64,000 bases of DNA, from contig JAOMBK010000001.1 of NCBI GenBank assembly GCA_028344535.1, positions 62,001 to 126,000 of the forward strand, in the 5' to 3' direction. The DNA is from Pseudomonadota bacterium (GTDB lineage Bacteria > Pseudomonadota > Gammaproteobacteria > Magnimaribacterales > D2472). Numbering within the stretch: position 1 is the first letter of the stretch; the number at the start of each line of letters is the position of its first letter. Under the pieces are notes generated by a model. The model worked only from the letters and a program-made list of their open reading frames with translations, did no database searches and was not told the origin of the DNA. Below are positions 9,919 to 18,486 of the stretch, in pieces. The translations under genes were made by a program, and so were the position numbers.

Positions 9919-10743
9919 CTAACTTGCAGTATGTTTTTTAAAGGCATCGCCAGTAAATTTTAATACCTTGGCTCTGGATAAAATCCTAGGTAAAAATGCA
10001 AACTTAGAATTGCCTTTGCCAGGAACTATGTAGTGCTTATTTTGTAAAAAAGCATCCAAAGTTTCTTGTGATACTCTTTCACATGTATCCCCAACCTGAC
10101 CATCACCTTTTAATTTACTTATTCTTTGTTTGAGTCTTTCAGACGATTTTTCTGAAGCAGTGTTTCTAAAGTTTGAATCAGTAGCTCCAGGACATGAGGC
10201 CATAACTCGAACATTGCTTTCTGCGTACTCATATCGCAAAGCCTCAGATAACATCAAAACATATGCTTTCGTTGATGAATAAACAGTTGCGTATGGAACG
10301 GGTAAAAATGAGGCAGAAGAGCCTATATTGATAACTCCACCCTCTCCTTTATCTACCATGGCTGGGATAAATAAATGACACAGATCTGTTAGAGAAGTAA
10401 TATTTAGTTGAATCATGGCTGCATAATCATCTCTTTGAAACTCTCCAAATTGGCCCCATCTACCATAACCTGCATTATTAATTAACAGGTCTACATGAAG
10501 ACCTGCAGCAAGAACTTGTTGATGCAATCTTTCGCCTGAACCTGGTTGAGCCAAATCTTCAACAAAAACATGTGCCTTTCCTCCCTTTCCTTGGATCTCC
10601 TGAGCTAAAGCATCTAATTGCTCTTTAGATCTAGCGGTTAAAATTAACTCAGCTCCTTTTGCTGCAAGATCAATGGCCATGGCTCTGCCAATTCCGGTTG
10701 ACGCACCAGTTACTAACGCTATTTTATTTTGATATGTATCCAT
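9919..10743 (-). CDS. Short-chain dehydrogenase/reductase (SDR)
   Basis: A 274-residue classical SDR. The NAD(P)-binding motif TGASTGIG is at residues 12-19, NNAG near 89-92, and the catalytic YSSTK places Tyr155 and Lys159, with Ser142-143 upstream. It oxidises or reduces an alcohol/carbonyl in the cytoplasm; the substrate is unknown. I use the ATG at 10743, six bases after AAGGAG, rather than the TTG at 10746. It sits 18 bases after the aldo/keto reductase in the MerR operon, which suggests that both work on carbonyl compounds. It is one of four SDR or SDR-like genes in the 9.9-29.3 kb stretch. Confidence 0.88.
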   Translation of the reverse strand: MDTYQNKIALVTGASTGIGRAMAIDLAAKGAELILTARSKEQLDALAQEIQGKGGKAHVFVEDLAQPGSGERLHQQVLAAGLHVDLLINNAGYGRWGQFGEFQRDDYAAMIQLNITSLTDLCHLFIPAMVDKGEGGVINIGSSASFLPVPYATVYSSTKAYVLMLSEALRYEYAESNVRVMASCPGATDSNFRNTASEKSSERLKQRISKLKGDGQVGDTCERVSQETLDAFLQNKHYIVPGKGNSKFAFLPRILSRAKVLKFTGDAFKKHTAS

Positions 10744-10761
10744 CAATCACTCCTTAAATTA

Positions 10762-11745
10762 TTAAACTCTAAGGCAATTTTCAATCTGCTGAATCTCACT
10801 CTGAGATAGCAGATCTTTTGCCTCAGCCTCAACACATTCTTGTAACTCAGTTCTATTTTTAACTCCTAAAATTACAGACGCAACTCCTTTAGTGCTCAAA
10901 GCATACCTATGAGCTAAACTCGCAGGAGATTCGCCCCACTCAATTGCAAGGTCCCTAAAAGGTTCGGCTTTATTAAAATCATCAAAATCAGTTTTATCAA
11001 AACCAGACTCATGGGGAGGCCTATCCATTGAAGAGGTTAAGGCTCCAGCCTGAACTGCTCTAATTGCTAAAATTGGAATATCCAGCTGCTGGCACTTAGA
11101 TAAAATCGCCAATGGATTAAAGATCTCTGATACATAGCCAATAGCTCCAGCAGAATTTAATGGATTAATGATACATTGAACTGCACTAGGGGCTTTAGAA
11201 TGGTTTAGAGCTTGAATAATAGCTTCTTCTTGTCCAAGCCCGCCAATGCCCCAATGATCTATCTTTCCTTCTTGTTTTAATCGCTCAAAAGCTGGAATAG
11301 CTGCATTAAAAAAACAACTTAAAGTAGTTGCACTTTTTGCTCGCATCTCATCAAACTTAAACAGCTTGTAGTTATCTTCGATTAATTGAGAATGAAGTAA
11401 AAATAAATTGACCTTTTCTAATTTCATGTTGTCCAAGCTTCTAGTTAGAGAATCATTTAACTTATCGTAGACTTCATCATCAGGGAGAGTTCCTAATTGG
11501 CACTTGGTAGTGAAAAATAAATTGTCTAAATTTAATCCATTCAAAGATTGGCCAATTACTCTCTCAGCCTCACCTCTTCCATACATAGGTGCGACATCGA
11601 AATGATTAATGCCATGATCTAGAGCAGCATGAACCGTTTTAATTGCTTCTTTAGATGTTGTTTCGCCCCATACTTGGCCGATACCGCCGCCACCAAGTGT
11701 TAAAGAGCTAATCTTTGAATAAGGTTTGAAATCTCTATAGTTCAT
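10762..11745 (-). CDS. Aldo/keto reductase
   Basis: A 327-residue AKR-superfamily TIM barrel. The catalytic tetrad is readable as Asp50 and Tyr55 (DVAPMYGRGEAERVIG), Lys81 (TTKCQLG) and His118 (FLLHSQL). These enzymes reduce aldehydes or ketones with NADPH. The protein resembles the D-threo-aldose 1-dehydrogenase/L-fucose dehydrogenase branch (start MNYRDF, SLTLGGGGIG), but the substrate is not defined. It lies two bases after the MerR regulator, whose class often controls carbonyl-detoxifying reductases, so aldehyde removal is a reasonable role. Confidence 0.87.
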   Translation of the reverse strand: MNYRDFKPYSKISSLTLGGGGIGQVWGETTSKEAIKTVHAALDHGINHFDVAPMYGRGEAERVIGQSLNGLNLDNLFFTTKCQLGTLPDDEVYDKLNDSLTRSLDNMKLEKVNLFLLHSQLIEDNYKLFKFDEMRAKSATTLSCFFNAAIPAFERLKQEGKIDHWGIGGLGQEEAIIQALNHSKAPSAVQCIINPLNSAGAIGYVSEIFNPLAILSKCQQLDIPILAIRAVQAGALTSSMDRPPHESGFDKTDFDDFNKAEPFRDLAIEWGESPASLAHRYALSTKGVASVILGVKNRTELQECVEAEAKDLLSQSEIQQIENCLRV

Positions 11746-11747
11746 AG

Positions 11748-12098
11748 CTAGATTTTCATTTCAATCTTAGCTTCAACCATTTTTAGATATTTCTTTTGAA
11801 TTTTTATTTCTTGTAGAATCTTTTCACGATGCTCTTCGAGCATGGCATTTCTCTCTTTAAATTTTGCTTTACCCTTCTCGTAAAGGTCTCCATATTCTTT
11901 AATTTGCTTCAATGACATACCGGTTCCCTTCAGGCATTTAATAAAACCAATTCTTTGCAAGTCATCATCATGGTATTTTCTTCGACCAGCAGAATCTTTT
12001 GTCACATTAGGAAGCAAACCTTCTTTCTCATAATAACGAAGAGTGTAAGGGGTTAAATCGACTTCCTCTGAGGCCTGAGCAATAGTATATAAGCTCAT
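11748..12098 (-). CDS. MerR-family regulator, AdhR/NmlR-like (aldehyde or electrophile sensor)
   Basis: A 116-residue MerR protein: N-terminal winged helix (YTIAQASEEVDLTPYTLRYYE), then a dimerisation coiled coil near residues 75-114. It lacks the C-terminal metal-binding cysteines of MerR/CueR. Its only cysteine, Cys55 in FIKCLKGTGMS, matches the conserved Cys of the AdhR/NmlR group (Cys52 in Bacillus AdhR), which responds to aldehydes or other electrophiles. It is the second gene of its own operon, and a promoter with a 19-bp spacer and a dyad lies upstream (12612-12642). Autoregulated, aldehyde-responsive control of the reductases is the likely role. Confidence 0.86.
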   Translation of the reverse strand: MSLYTIAQASEEVDLTPYTLRYYEKEGLLPNVTKDSAGRRKYHDDDLQRIGFIKCLKGTGMSLKQIKEYGDLYEKGKAKFKERNAMLEEHREKILQEIKIQKKYLKMVEAKIEMKI

Positions 12099-12099
12099 C

Positions 12100-12582
12100 T
12101 TAAGTGCTCCTCTTGATCCATAGCATCTGCATCACCAGCACCACTATGTATATTGAGAAAAAGGCTGCATAAAAACCCATCAAAAGAGGGTCGGTCAAAG
12201 TTGTTATTACAGGATCACCTACTGGCAGTCGTCTTAATCCATCTGTGATTGCCGGAATAGAGTGAAACAAAAATAGCGAGGTATAGCATAGAGTTTGAAA
12301 ATATGGAGCTAGCCAACCAAAAAATAATCCTTTTTCATTAACTCTGCCTACAATTAATGCAAGCAATGTCAAGACAGCTAGCATGTGACCTACGCCAAAT
12401 CCGCCCTGCTTGAACAAAGTAAGAGCAGTAACGGCTGCAACCAATGTACAAATTAAAAAGATTTTTGCAGATGTATTCTGAGAATCGATAATTTTATATT
12501 TAACTAAAGAATAGAATCCGCTTAACAACGCAAAAATTCCCATAAAGGTATGAAACCAACCATAAAGTGACATCTCTGGCAT
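12100..12582 (-). CDS. Small integral membrane protein of unknown function
   Basis: A 160-residue, strongly hydrophobic protein with about four or five membrane helices. I do not recognise a family. It begins at the ATG at 12582, six bases after GGGAG; the longer frame from TTG at 12597 would contain that ribosome site. It is the first gene of the MerR operon, one base before the regulator gene. Position suggests a role in the same stress or catabolic response, such as a membrane sensor or permease, but nothing in the sequence proves it. Confidence 0.7.
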   Translation of the reverse strand: MPEMSLYGWFHTFMGIFALLSGFYSLVKYKIIDSQNTSAKIFLICTLVAAVTALTLFKQGGFGVGHMLAVLTLLALIVGRVNEKGLFFGWLAPYFQTLCYTSLFLFHSIPAITDGLRRLPVGDPVITTLTDPLLMGFYAAFFSIYIVVLVMQMLWIKRST

Positions 12583-12611
12583 TTTTTTCTCCCACAAAAA
12601 ATTAAGAGGTA

Positions 12612-12642
12612 AGTCTAACAGTTAAAGTTAACTCTAAGTCAA
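12612..12642 (-). promoter_or_regulatory. MerR-type promoter/operator with 19-bp spacer
   Basis: On the reverse strand, TTGACT (12642-12637) and TAGACT (12617-12612) are separated by 19 bases. This is the long spacer that MerR-family activators correct by twisting DNA. Inside the spacer and overlapping the -35 is the dyad TTAGAGTTAACTTTAA (12637-12622), eight-base arms with one mismatch around GTTAAC. It closely resembles the dyads known for AdhR/NmlR-type regulators. It lies 30 bases upstream of the membrane protein start and would drive the whole 12582-7378 operon. Confidence 0.75.
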
Positions 12643-12665
12643 GAAAATATCATTTAAGATTAAAT

Positions 12666-14219
12666 TTAAGATCTACTTGTAATTAGCCTTATTGCCTCAT
12701 AGCTCGGCTTGAGATTGCCATACATCTTTTTATAGACTTTATGATAAAGGTCATTATAAATTTCTTGATTGGCATCTATGGGATCAAATCTATCACCTTG
12801 ATGTGTCATCTTACTAACCGCAGATGAGAAATCTGGATACAACCCAATCCCAACAGCGCTTGCAATAGCAGCTCCCAACGAAGAGGTTTCAAAGGTATGT
12901 GGACGAAAGACGGTCATACCAAAAATATCTGCGGTGATTTGCATTACCTCGTCACTTTGAGATCCTCCGCCAGAAACAACCAACCGAGAAATGGTTTTCT
13001 TGCTTCGCTTTTCTAAAAGTTCTTTGCTTTCCCTTAAGGCATAGGTCAGCCCTTCGATCATTGCTCGGTAAAGATGTGCCCTTGTATGATCTTCGTTAAA
13101 GCCAATAATGGCACCACGAGTTTCTGGCCCATCACCATTTGAAGGTGACCAATAAGGCTGAAGCATTAACCCATCAGAACCAGCTGGAACTTTGGTTAGC
13201 AATTTATCAAATAACTCCTCTGGCTGAAGGTTTTGATTAGCTGCTAATTGTTCTTCTTGAAGTCCAAACTCTTTTTTAAACCAACTCACCATCCAGTATC
13301 CGCGTTGGACCATCATTTCAATATTGAAAGTGTTGGGTATGACACCAGGATATGCTGGATAAAAAGGAATAGCTTCAAGGTATTTATCAGAAGTGATATT
13401 TAGAGTAGCTAGACTCCCATAGCTCAAGCTACCCGTTTCATTATCGATGCAGCCAGTTCCTAATACTTCACAGGCCTTATCTGAACCACTGGCAATCAAT
13501 GGGAGTCCTTGAGGAATCCCAGTTTCTTCAGCTGCAGCTTCAGTAATTTCTCCAAGCACTGATCCTGCTGGTAAAACTTCTGGTAACATTTCTGGACGAA
13601 TGGGCATAGCTCGCCACTTCCAATCTTTTTGCTCTGCCCATTGTTGAGTCTTATATTCAAATGGCACGAACCCAACAGTGCTAGCGATGGCATCATTGTA
13701 TTGACCAGTGAGTTTATAATTATGATAGCCAGATAGGAGTAAGAATTTATGAATCTGCTTCCAGATCTCAGGCTCATTTTGCTCAATCCAATTGGCTTCA
13801 GCCTCTGCATGCATTAAATCTACCAATGGCTTGGCTCTAATTAGGCTCATTAGAGCTGATTCTACTTTTCCTAATTTGGGCTTAGTTTTTACTTGTCTCT
13901 GATCTAACCAGCTAATGGCAGGTCGCAAGGGTTGATTATCTTCCCCCATTGGAATAACTGTTGCACGCTGAGTGGTTACTGAAACAGCTGCAATAGCTTC
14001 CTTGGGTATGGATAGCTTTGGCCATAGTTCTTGGCATGCTTGACACAAGGAATCCCAAAAATAATCTGCATGCTGCTCTGCCCATCCTTTCTGAGAAGAA
14101 AAATAAGGCTCAATTTCAACTTTGCTTTTTGCAATAAGCTGGCCTTCCCCATCAAAAACCATGGCTCGGACACTCTGAGTTCCATTATCAATACTCAGAA
14201 AATACTTTTCATTTTTCAT
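12666..14219 (-). CDS. FGGY-family carbohydrate/polyol kinase
   Basis: A 517-residue FGGY kinase, the usual length. The N-terminal phosphate-1 region reads LSIDNGTQSVRAMVFD (about residues 8-23), and the ATP-binding C-terminal half has VVSGGGSQSDEVMQ near 405. The family phosphorylates sugars or polyols such as glycerol, xylulose or ribulose. The glycerol kinase hallmarks are only partly present (TQRATVIP where GlpK has NQRET), so glycerol is not assured. It is the last gene of an operon with a GlpD-like flavoprotein and an AGPS-like oxidase, pointing to a glycerol-like or glyceryl-ether substrate. AAGAGG precedes the start. Confidence 0.82.
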   Translation of the reverse strand: MKNEKYFLSIDNGTQSVRAMVFDGEGQLIAKSKVEIEPYFSSQKGWAEQHADYFWDSLCQACQELWPKLSIPKEAIAAVSVTTQRATVIPMGEDNQPLRPAISWLDQRQVKTKPKLGKVESALMSLIRAKPLVDLMHAEAEANWIEQNEPEIWKQIHKFLLLSGYHNYKLTGQYNDAIASTVGFVPFEYKTQQWAEQKDWKWRAMPIRPEMLPEVLPAGSVLGEITEAAAEETGIPQGLPLIASGSDKACEVLGTGCIDNETGSLSYGSLATLNITSDKYLEAIPFYPAYPGVIPNTFNIEMMVQRGYWMVSWFKKEFGLQEEQLAANQNLQPEELFDKLLTKVPAGSDGLMLQPYWSPSNGDGPETRGAIIGFNEDHTRAHLYRAMIEGLTYALRESKELLEKRSKKTISRLVVSGGGSQSDEVMQITADIFGMTVFRPHTFETSSLGAAIASAVGIGLYPDFSSAVSKMTHQGDRFDPIDANQEIYNDLYHKVYKKMYGNLKPSYEAIRLITSRS

Positions 14220-14231
14220 AAGAACCTCTTC

Positions 14232-15824
14232 TTAGGCATTGCTAGGAAGACTGTAATACTTTTTCCAAATTGTTTCATAGCGAGTGACTTCTTGTTGCCA
14301 TCGCTCATCATCCCAATTTTGGTTAGATAAAAATAGTTCTTTTAGAGCTGGATAGAGATTAGTACCTCCATTGGGTAGACACATACCTAAACGGGTTCTT
14401 CTAAGCAGAAGATCATCAAGATGCACAACGGCTTCATATTTTATAGCCCAACGGCATTCAGCTAGAGAGAATTCTGTTTCATTAAGATTACGATGTTCAT
14501 CTGGCGAGCTTTCATTTACAAGCTCAATCGCTTTTTCACCATATCTACCAAGCAAACGTTGAGCCCAGCTAGTATTTTTAGGTGACAGAGACTGGGGAGT
14601 AATTATTGGAGTTAAGAACACTCTATCGTCGGATATCTCTTTAGCTTGTGGAAGATTATTTTTAGCTGCTGCTAGAGCGTCTAATGCGATCAATCGGAAG
14701 GTAGTAAGCTTACCGCCGCTAACAGTGATCAATCCATTATCAGACCAAACAGCATGATCTCGACGTTCTTTTGAAGGGTCTTTACTTTTTTCTGCACCAA
14801 TCACGGGGCGAACGCCAGCCCAGGTTGATAAAACATCACTGCGATTGAGTGCCTTGTTTGGAAATTGGCTATTGAAAGCTTTTAATAAATAATCTACCTC
14901 TTTATCAGAAATGCCGGCCTCAATATCTATATCTCCATCGTGATCTATATCTGTTGTGCCGATAACCGTTGTTCCCTCCCACGGGTATACAAAAACACCT
15001 CGCTTATCATCCACATGCAGGAAAGTCATGACATCAGAAATGGGAAATAAGGATTTAGCAATAATAATGTGACTTCCACGCAATGGCCTAATGCGAGTCT
15101 CGCTGTTAACAACATTTCTAAGTCTGTCTGCCCAGGCACCTGTAGCATTAATAACGACCGGGGCATTTAAGTGAATCAATCCAGAATGATCACTGTCTTG
15201 AATGCTCACGCCAGAAACCTGGCCGTCTGTTAATAAGAGATCCTCAACTTTTGTGTAATTTAAGGCATAGCCGCCATCATCAATACTGTCTTGTAAGACA
15301 CGAAGCACTAATCGAGAATCATCCACCATCGCATCTGTATAGCAACTTGCTCCCTGAAGTTTGTTGTCATCTAGACCCTTAAAACGCTCTAACAATTCCT
15401 TGTTGTTGCAGTATCTATTATCTTGAGCGCCAGCAAAAAAGTCATAGATGGTTAAAATGATCTTCATAGCTATGCGGCCAGGAAATTTACCTTTTCTAAA
15501 AGTGAAGTAAAAAGAAATTGGGTCAACCAATCCTGGAGCTTCTTTTAAAAGCCGCTGTCTTTCTTGAACTGATTCTTTGGTAAGTTTTATATCGCCAGCA
15601 GCAAGATAGCGCAAGCCTCCATGAACCATTTTCGATGATCGGCTTGAGGTACCCCATGAAAAATCTTGTTGCTCAAGCAATAATGCTCTGTAACCTTGAC
15701 GTCGCGCTTCACGAAGAACGCCGGCGCCAGTAATACCTCCACCAATAACGATAATATCCCAATCCAAATGCTCACCATTACGCATTTTAGATAAAAGTTG
15801 TTCGCGATTAGTAAATCCAGTCAT
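14232..15824 (-). CDS. GlpD-like FAD-dependent glycerol-3-phosphate dehydrogenase
   Basis: A 530-residue flavoprotein. The Rossmann motif VIGGGITGAGVLREARR lies near residues 26-42, followed by the family block WGTSSRSSKMVHGGLRYL (57-74), the FAD/substrate stretch VYPWEGTTVIGTTDID near 276, and a C-terminal DAO_C-type domain. GlpD oxidises sn-glycerol 3-phosphate to dihydroxyacetone phosphate and passes electrons to quinone at the inner membrane. With the adjacent FGGY kinase it could form a glycerol-type pathway, but no GlpF or GlpR-like gene is nearby. It follows the AGPS-like gene by six bases. Confidence 0.85.
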   Translation of the reverse strand: MTGFTNREQLLSKMRNGEHLDWDIIVIGGGITGAGVLREARRQGYRALLLEQQDFSWGTSSRSSKMVHGGLRYLAAGDIKLTKESVQERQRLLKEAPGLVDPISFYFTFRKGKFPGRIAMKIILTIYDFFAGAQDNRYCNNKELLERFKGLDDNKLQGASCYTDAMVDDSRLVLRVLQDSIDDGGYALNYTKVEDLLLTDGQVSGVSIQDSDHSGLIHLNAPVVINATGAWADRLRNVVNSETRIRPLRGSHIIIAKSLFPISDVMTFLHVDDKRGVFVYPWEGTTVIGTTDIDHDGDIDIEAGISDKEVDYLLKAFNSQFPNKALNRSDVLSTWAGVRPVIGAEKSKDPSKERRDHAVWSDNGLITVSGGKLTTFRLIALDALAAAKNNLPQAKEISDDRVFLTPIITPQSLSPKNTSWAQRLLGRYGEKAIELVNESSPDEHRNLNETEFSLAECRWAIKYEAVVHLDDLLLRRTRLGMCLPNGGTNLYPALKELFLSNQNWDDERWQQEVTRYETIWKKYYSLPSNA

Positions 15825-15830
15825 GGTTGA

Positions 15831-17447
15831 TTAGTGCTTATCATCAGGAAGTAACTTTCCTGGATTCATTTGACCTTTGGGATCAAATTGTTCACATAAA
15901 CAATTAATTGCTGCGATGCCAAGCTCGCCTTTCTCAGCTGTTAAATAATTCTTATGGTCACTGCCTACACCATGCTGATGACTGATAGTACCGCCATGAG
16001 CAACAATCTGATCGGCTCCAGCTTTTTTTAACTTCATCCATCGATTCATTCCCTGCTCATAACTTTTACCTATACGAAACAAATAAGTGGTGTAAATGCT
16101 CGATCCCTGACCATAGACGTGTGATAAATGAGTATAAGCATGCACTTGCTCACCCTCATCATCCAAAGCTGTTCGAATTGCTTGCTCAATATTTTCTGCA
16201 GCTTCAGAAACTTTTGACCAATCAACGGCTGTCTCCATGGTATCTACAACATAGCCTTCTGCTCCTAGCGGATCTCGAAGATATGGAGCGCGAAATCGAC
16301 CATGAGCCCAATTCTCACCAAGACCAGATTCATCTGCAACACCACCAAGACCAAAACAGTGATCAAGCGCTAATTGATAGGCAGCATCACAATGACGAGC
16401 GGAGCCAGTGACCCCAAATGTCATCATGACTTTACCTTCTCCAATGCCTTTTTTAGATAGTGATTCCTCTAAGGCAACTACCCCACTGCTGTCGCTGCCC
16501 GCGCCCATGTATAGAAGACTGGTTGTCTCAAGTGGGTTGCTTAATCGCACCATAGACAAAGCTACTCGCTGCTGAATCAATTCCCTCGCAGCACTAATCC
16601 CAATTTCCCAAGAAGGAAAAAAGATCACTTGGAATTTTTCTTTCTCTGGCAAGGGTGTAATGCGCACAGTAACTTCAGTAATGATTCCAATGCGACCCTC
16701 TGAGCCAAGAATCATCTCACGAACATCGGGGCCGGCTGAAGATGCTGGAATGGTTGGAATTGTCATGGTGCCATTGAGGGTTTCGATAGCGCCCCCAGCA
16801 AACATATTTTCAATGCGCCCATAATGCAGAGATTGTTGGCCACTTGATCGACTGGCCACCCATCCGCCCAAAGTAGATAGCTCCCAAGATTGAGGAAAAT
16901 GGCCCAGAGTATAGCCATGTTTTTTTAGCTCTTCCTCCACCATAGGACCTGGAGCACCAGCTCCAAAGGTGGCTAACTGACTCTCAGCATCAATGCTTAA
17001 CATAGAATTCATTTTTCCCATATCTATGGTCAATACTGGCTTATTACTTATCTCAGGATTAATATGACCCACCACCGATGTTCCACCACCATAAGGGATA
17101 ACTATCAAATTATTTTCTTTAGCATGAGCTAGCAGTTCTCGCACTTGCTCTGATGATTCTGGTAATGCAACGCCATCTGGAAAGGTATCAACATTCCCAC
17201 TATGCATTTCTAACCAATCAGGCAAACTTTGGCCACGCGCATGACGAACTCTTGTTTCTGGATCTGTTTTTATTAGCGGATGGTCATCAAGACGAGTATT
17301 AGGAACTTTAGCAATCACCTCATTAAGAGTTGCCTGACTAAGCGCTGTGCCTGGTCCAACAAGGGCCTCTAATAAAGCGCGAAGACCATCACTGAGTTCC
17401 ATAGTCAGATCACTATCTTCATTTCCCCAACCATTCCATAAACGCAT
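15831..17447 (-). CDS. FAD-linked oxidase related to alkyl-DHAP synthase (AGPS)
   Basis: A 538-residue FAD_binding_4/FAD-oxidase_C protein. It begins MRLWNGWG like the AGPS group, has the FAD pocket PYGGGTSVVGH near residues 118-128, and a C-terminal histidine cluster SHQHGVGSDH at about 489-498. True AGPS has HHHG followed by GKLR; here the middle His is Gln and the tail is GSDH. It is therefore closer to bacterial AGPS-like oxidases that sit beside GlpD genes, as in mycobacteria. It might make or break a glyceryl ether bond or oxidise a 2-hydroxy acid. AGGAG six bases before the ATG fixes the start. Confidence 0.8.
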   Translation of the reverse strand: MRLWNGWGNEDSDLTMELSDGLRALLEALVGPGTALSQATLNEVIAKVPNTRLDDHPLIKTDPETRVRHARGQSLPDWLEMHSGNVDTFPDGVALPESSEQVRELLAHAKENNLIVIPYGGGTSVVGHINPEISNKPVLTIDMGKMNSMLSIDAESQLATFGAGAPGPMVEEELKKHGYTLGHFPQSWELSTLGGWVASRSSGQQSLHYGRIENMFAGGAIETLNGTMTIPTIPASSAGPDVREMILGSEGRIGIITEVTVRITPLPEKEKFQVIFFPSWEIGISAARELIQQRVALSMVRLSNPLETTSLLYMGAGSDSSGVVALEESLSKKGIGEGKVMMTFGVTGSARHCDAAYQLALDHCFGLGGVADESGLGENWAHGRFRAPYLRDPLGAEGYVVDTMETAVDWSKVSEAAENIEQAIRTALDDEGEQVHAYTHLSHVYGQGSSIYTTYLFRIGKSYEQGMNRWMKLKKAGADQIVAHGGTISHQHGVGSDHKNYLTAEKGELGIAAINCLCEQFDPKGQMNPGKLLPDDKH

Positions 17448-17474
17448 TGATTTCTCCTAATTAGATTGCCTTAA

Positions 17475-18455
17475 TCACTTCTCAAGCAACCCTTGCCTCT
17501 TGGCCCATTCATGAGTGACTTTCATCCCCTCTTCGAATGAAACTTCAGGCTTCCACCCAAGAATCCGCTCAGCTTTTTTAATTGAAAACCAACTCTTGGT
17601 TGAAAGCTGTTTTACAGTCGATGGCGAGGCTTCATTTAGGTTACCCATAAGATCAGCCAATTTTGATGCAATTGCAGATATCCTCAAAGCCAGTTTTGTG
17701 GAAACGAGCATAGGTCCTTTTTTACCGAGCCAATTATAATGAGGAGTGAAATAGTCTTTGGTAGACATATAGCCCTCGCAAGAGAAATTAAAAATTTCAC
17801 CAGCTGCATCTGGATGCCCTGAGGCCATAGCTATACCTCGAACTAAATCATCAATGTAAATGGGTCTAAAAAATCCCTCTCCTTTTTCTGGAAGCATAAA
17901 CTGGTTTTTAGCAATTGCTTCCAGTGGAGCAATAATCCAAGGGCGGCTACCCGGACCATATGCATCTCCTGGACGAATTATCACTACTTCTATGTCATCA
18001 TTGGCCTGCTCGCTTAAGACAACATGCTCTGAGGCTAGTTTTGTCAGCACATAGCTACCGCCATCGGCATGCACAGGGTGAGTTTCATTTATCTCACCCT
18101 CTGCTGTATTTCCATAAGCCACGATTGATGAAATTTGCACGAAACGTCGAACTTTGTGCTCTTTTGCTGCTTGAATTAAATTGCGAGTTGCTAAGACATT
18201 AACACGCCACATATCAGAATCTTGCATCGCATTAGAGACCAGTGCAGCTGTATGAATAATCACATCGCATTCTTTTAGCTGCTGACTGATCGTATCTGGT
18301 TGAGAAATATCACCCTCAACAATATCATCACCATTACCAACAAGATCAACACCTACAACATCTTGACCTTGATTTTGGTAATAACGCATCAATGATCCGC
18401 CAATAAATCCATTCGCCCCAGTTATAAGTATTTTTTTAATAGCTTGTTCGCTCAT
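17475..18455 (-). CDS. NAD-dependent epimerase/dehydratase (extended SDR, 3-beta-HSD-like)
   Basis: A 326-residue extended SDR. The NAD-binding motif GANGFIGGSL lies near residues 14-23 and the catalytic YVLTK near 134-138. The C-terminal substrate domain is typical for NAD-dependent epimerases and 3-beta-hydroxysteroid-dehydrogenase-like proteins. It carries out NAD(H)-dependent oxidation, epimerisation or reduction of an unknown hydroxy or oxo compound. It lies 27 bases upstream of the AGPS-like gene and 31 bases after the next SDR in the same operon. No nucleotide-sugar genes surround it, so a role in small-molecule catabolism is more likely than in envelope sugars. Confidence 0.82.
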   Translation of the reverse strand: MSEQAIKKILITGANGFIGGSLMRYYQNQGQDVVGVDLVGNGDDIVEGDISQPDTISQQLKECDVIIHTAALVSNAMQDSDMWRVNVLATRNLIQAAKEHKVRRFVQISSIVAYGNTAEGEINETHPVHADGGSYVLTKLASEHVVLSEQANDDIEVVIIRPGDAYGPGSRPWIIAPLEAIAKNQFMLPEKGEGFFRPIYIDDLVRGIAMASGHPDAAGEIFNFSCEGYMSTKDYFTPHYNWLGKKGPMLVSTKLALRISAIASKLADLMGNLNEASPSTVKQLSTKSWFSIKKAERILGWKPEVSFEEGMKVTHEWAKRQGLLEK

Positions 18456-18486
18456 ATGAAAACCTTAGCAGAATAATTCTAACTTT

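Noticed and set aside
12666..15824. Standard glycerol catabolic operon (glpK-glpD)
   Set aside because: The kinase lacks full GlpK motifs, no glpF or glpR is present, and both genes end an operon led by GST and DUF3604 genes. A plain glycerol role is possible but not supported enough to name them.
16121..16411. Histidine- and leucine-rich open frame on the + strand
   Set aside because: It is antisense to the middle of the well-supported AGPS-like gene, has biased composition and no ribosome site. It is a shadow frame.
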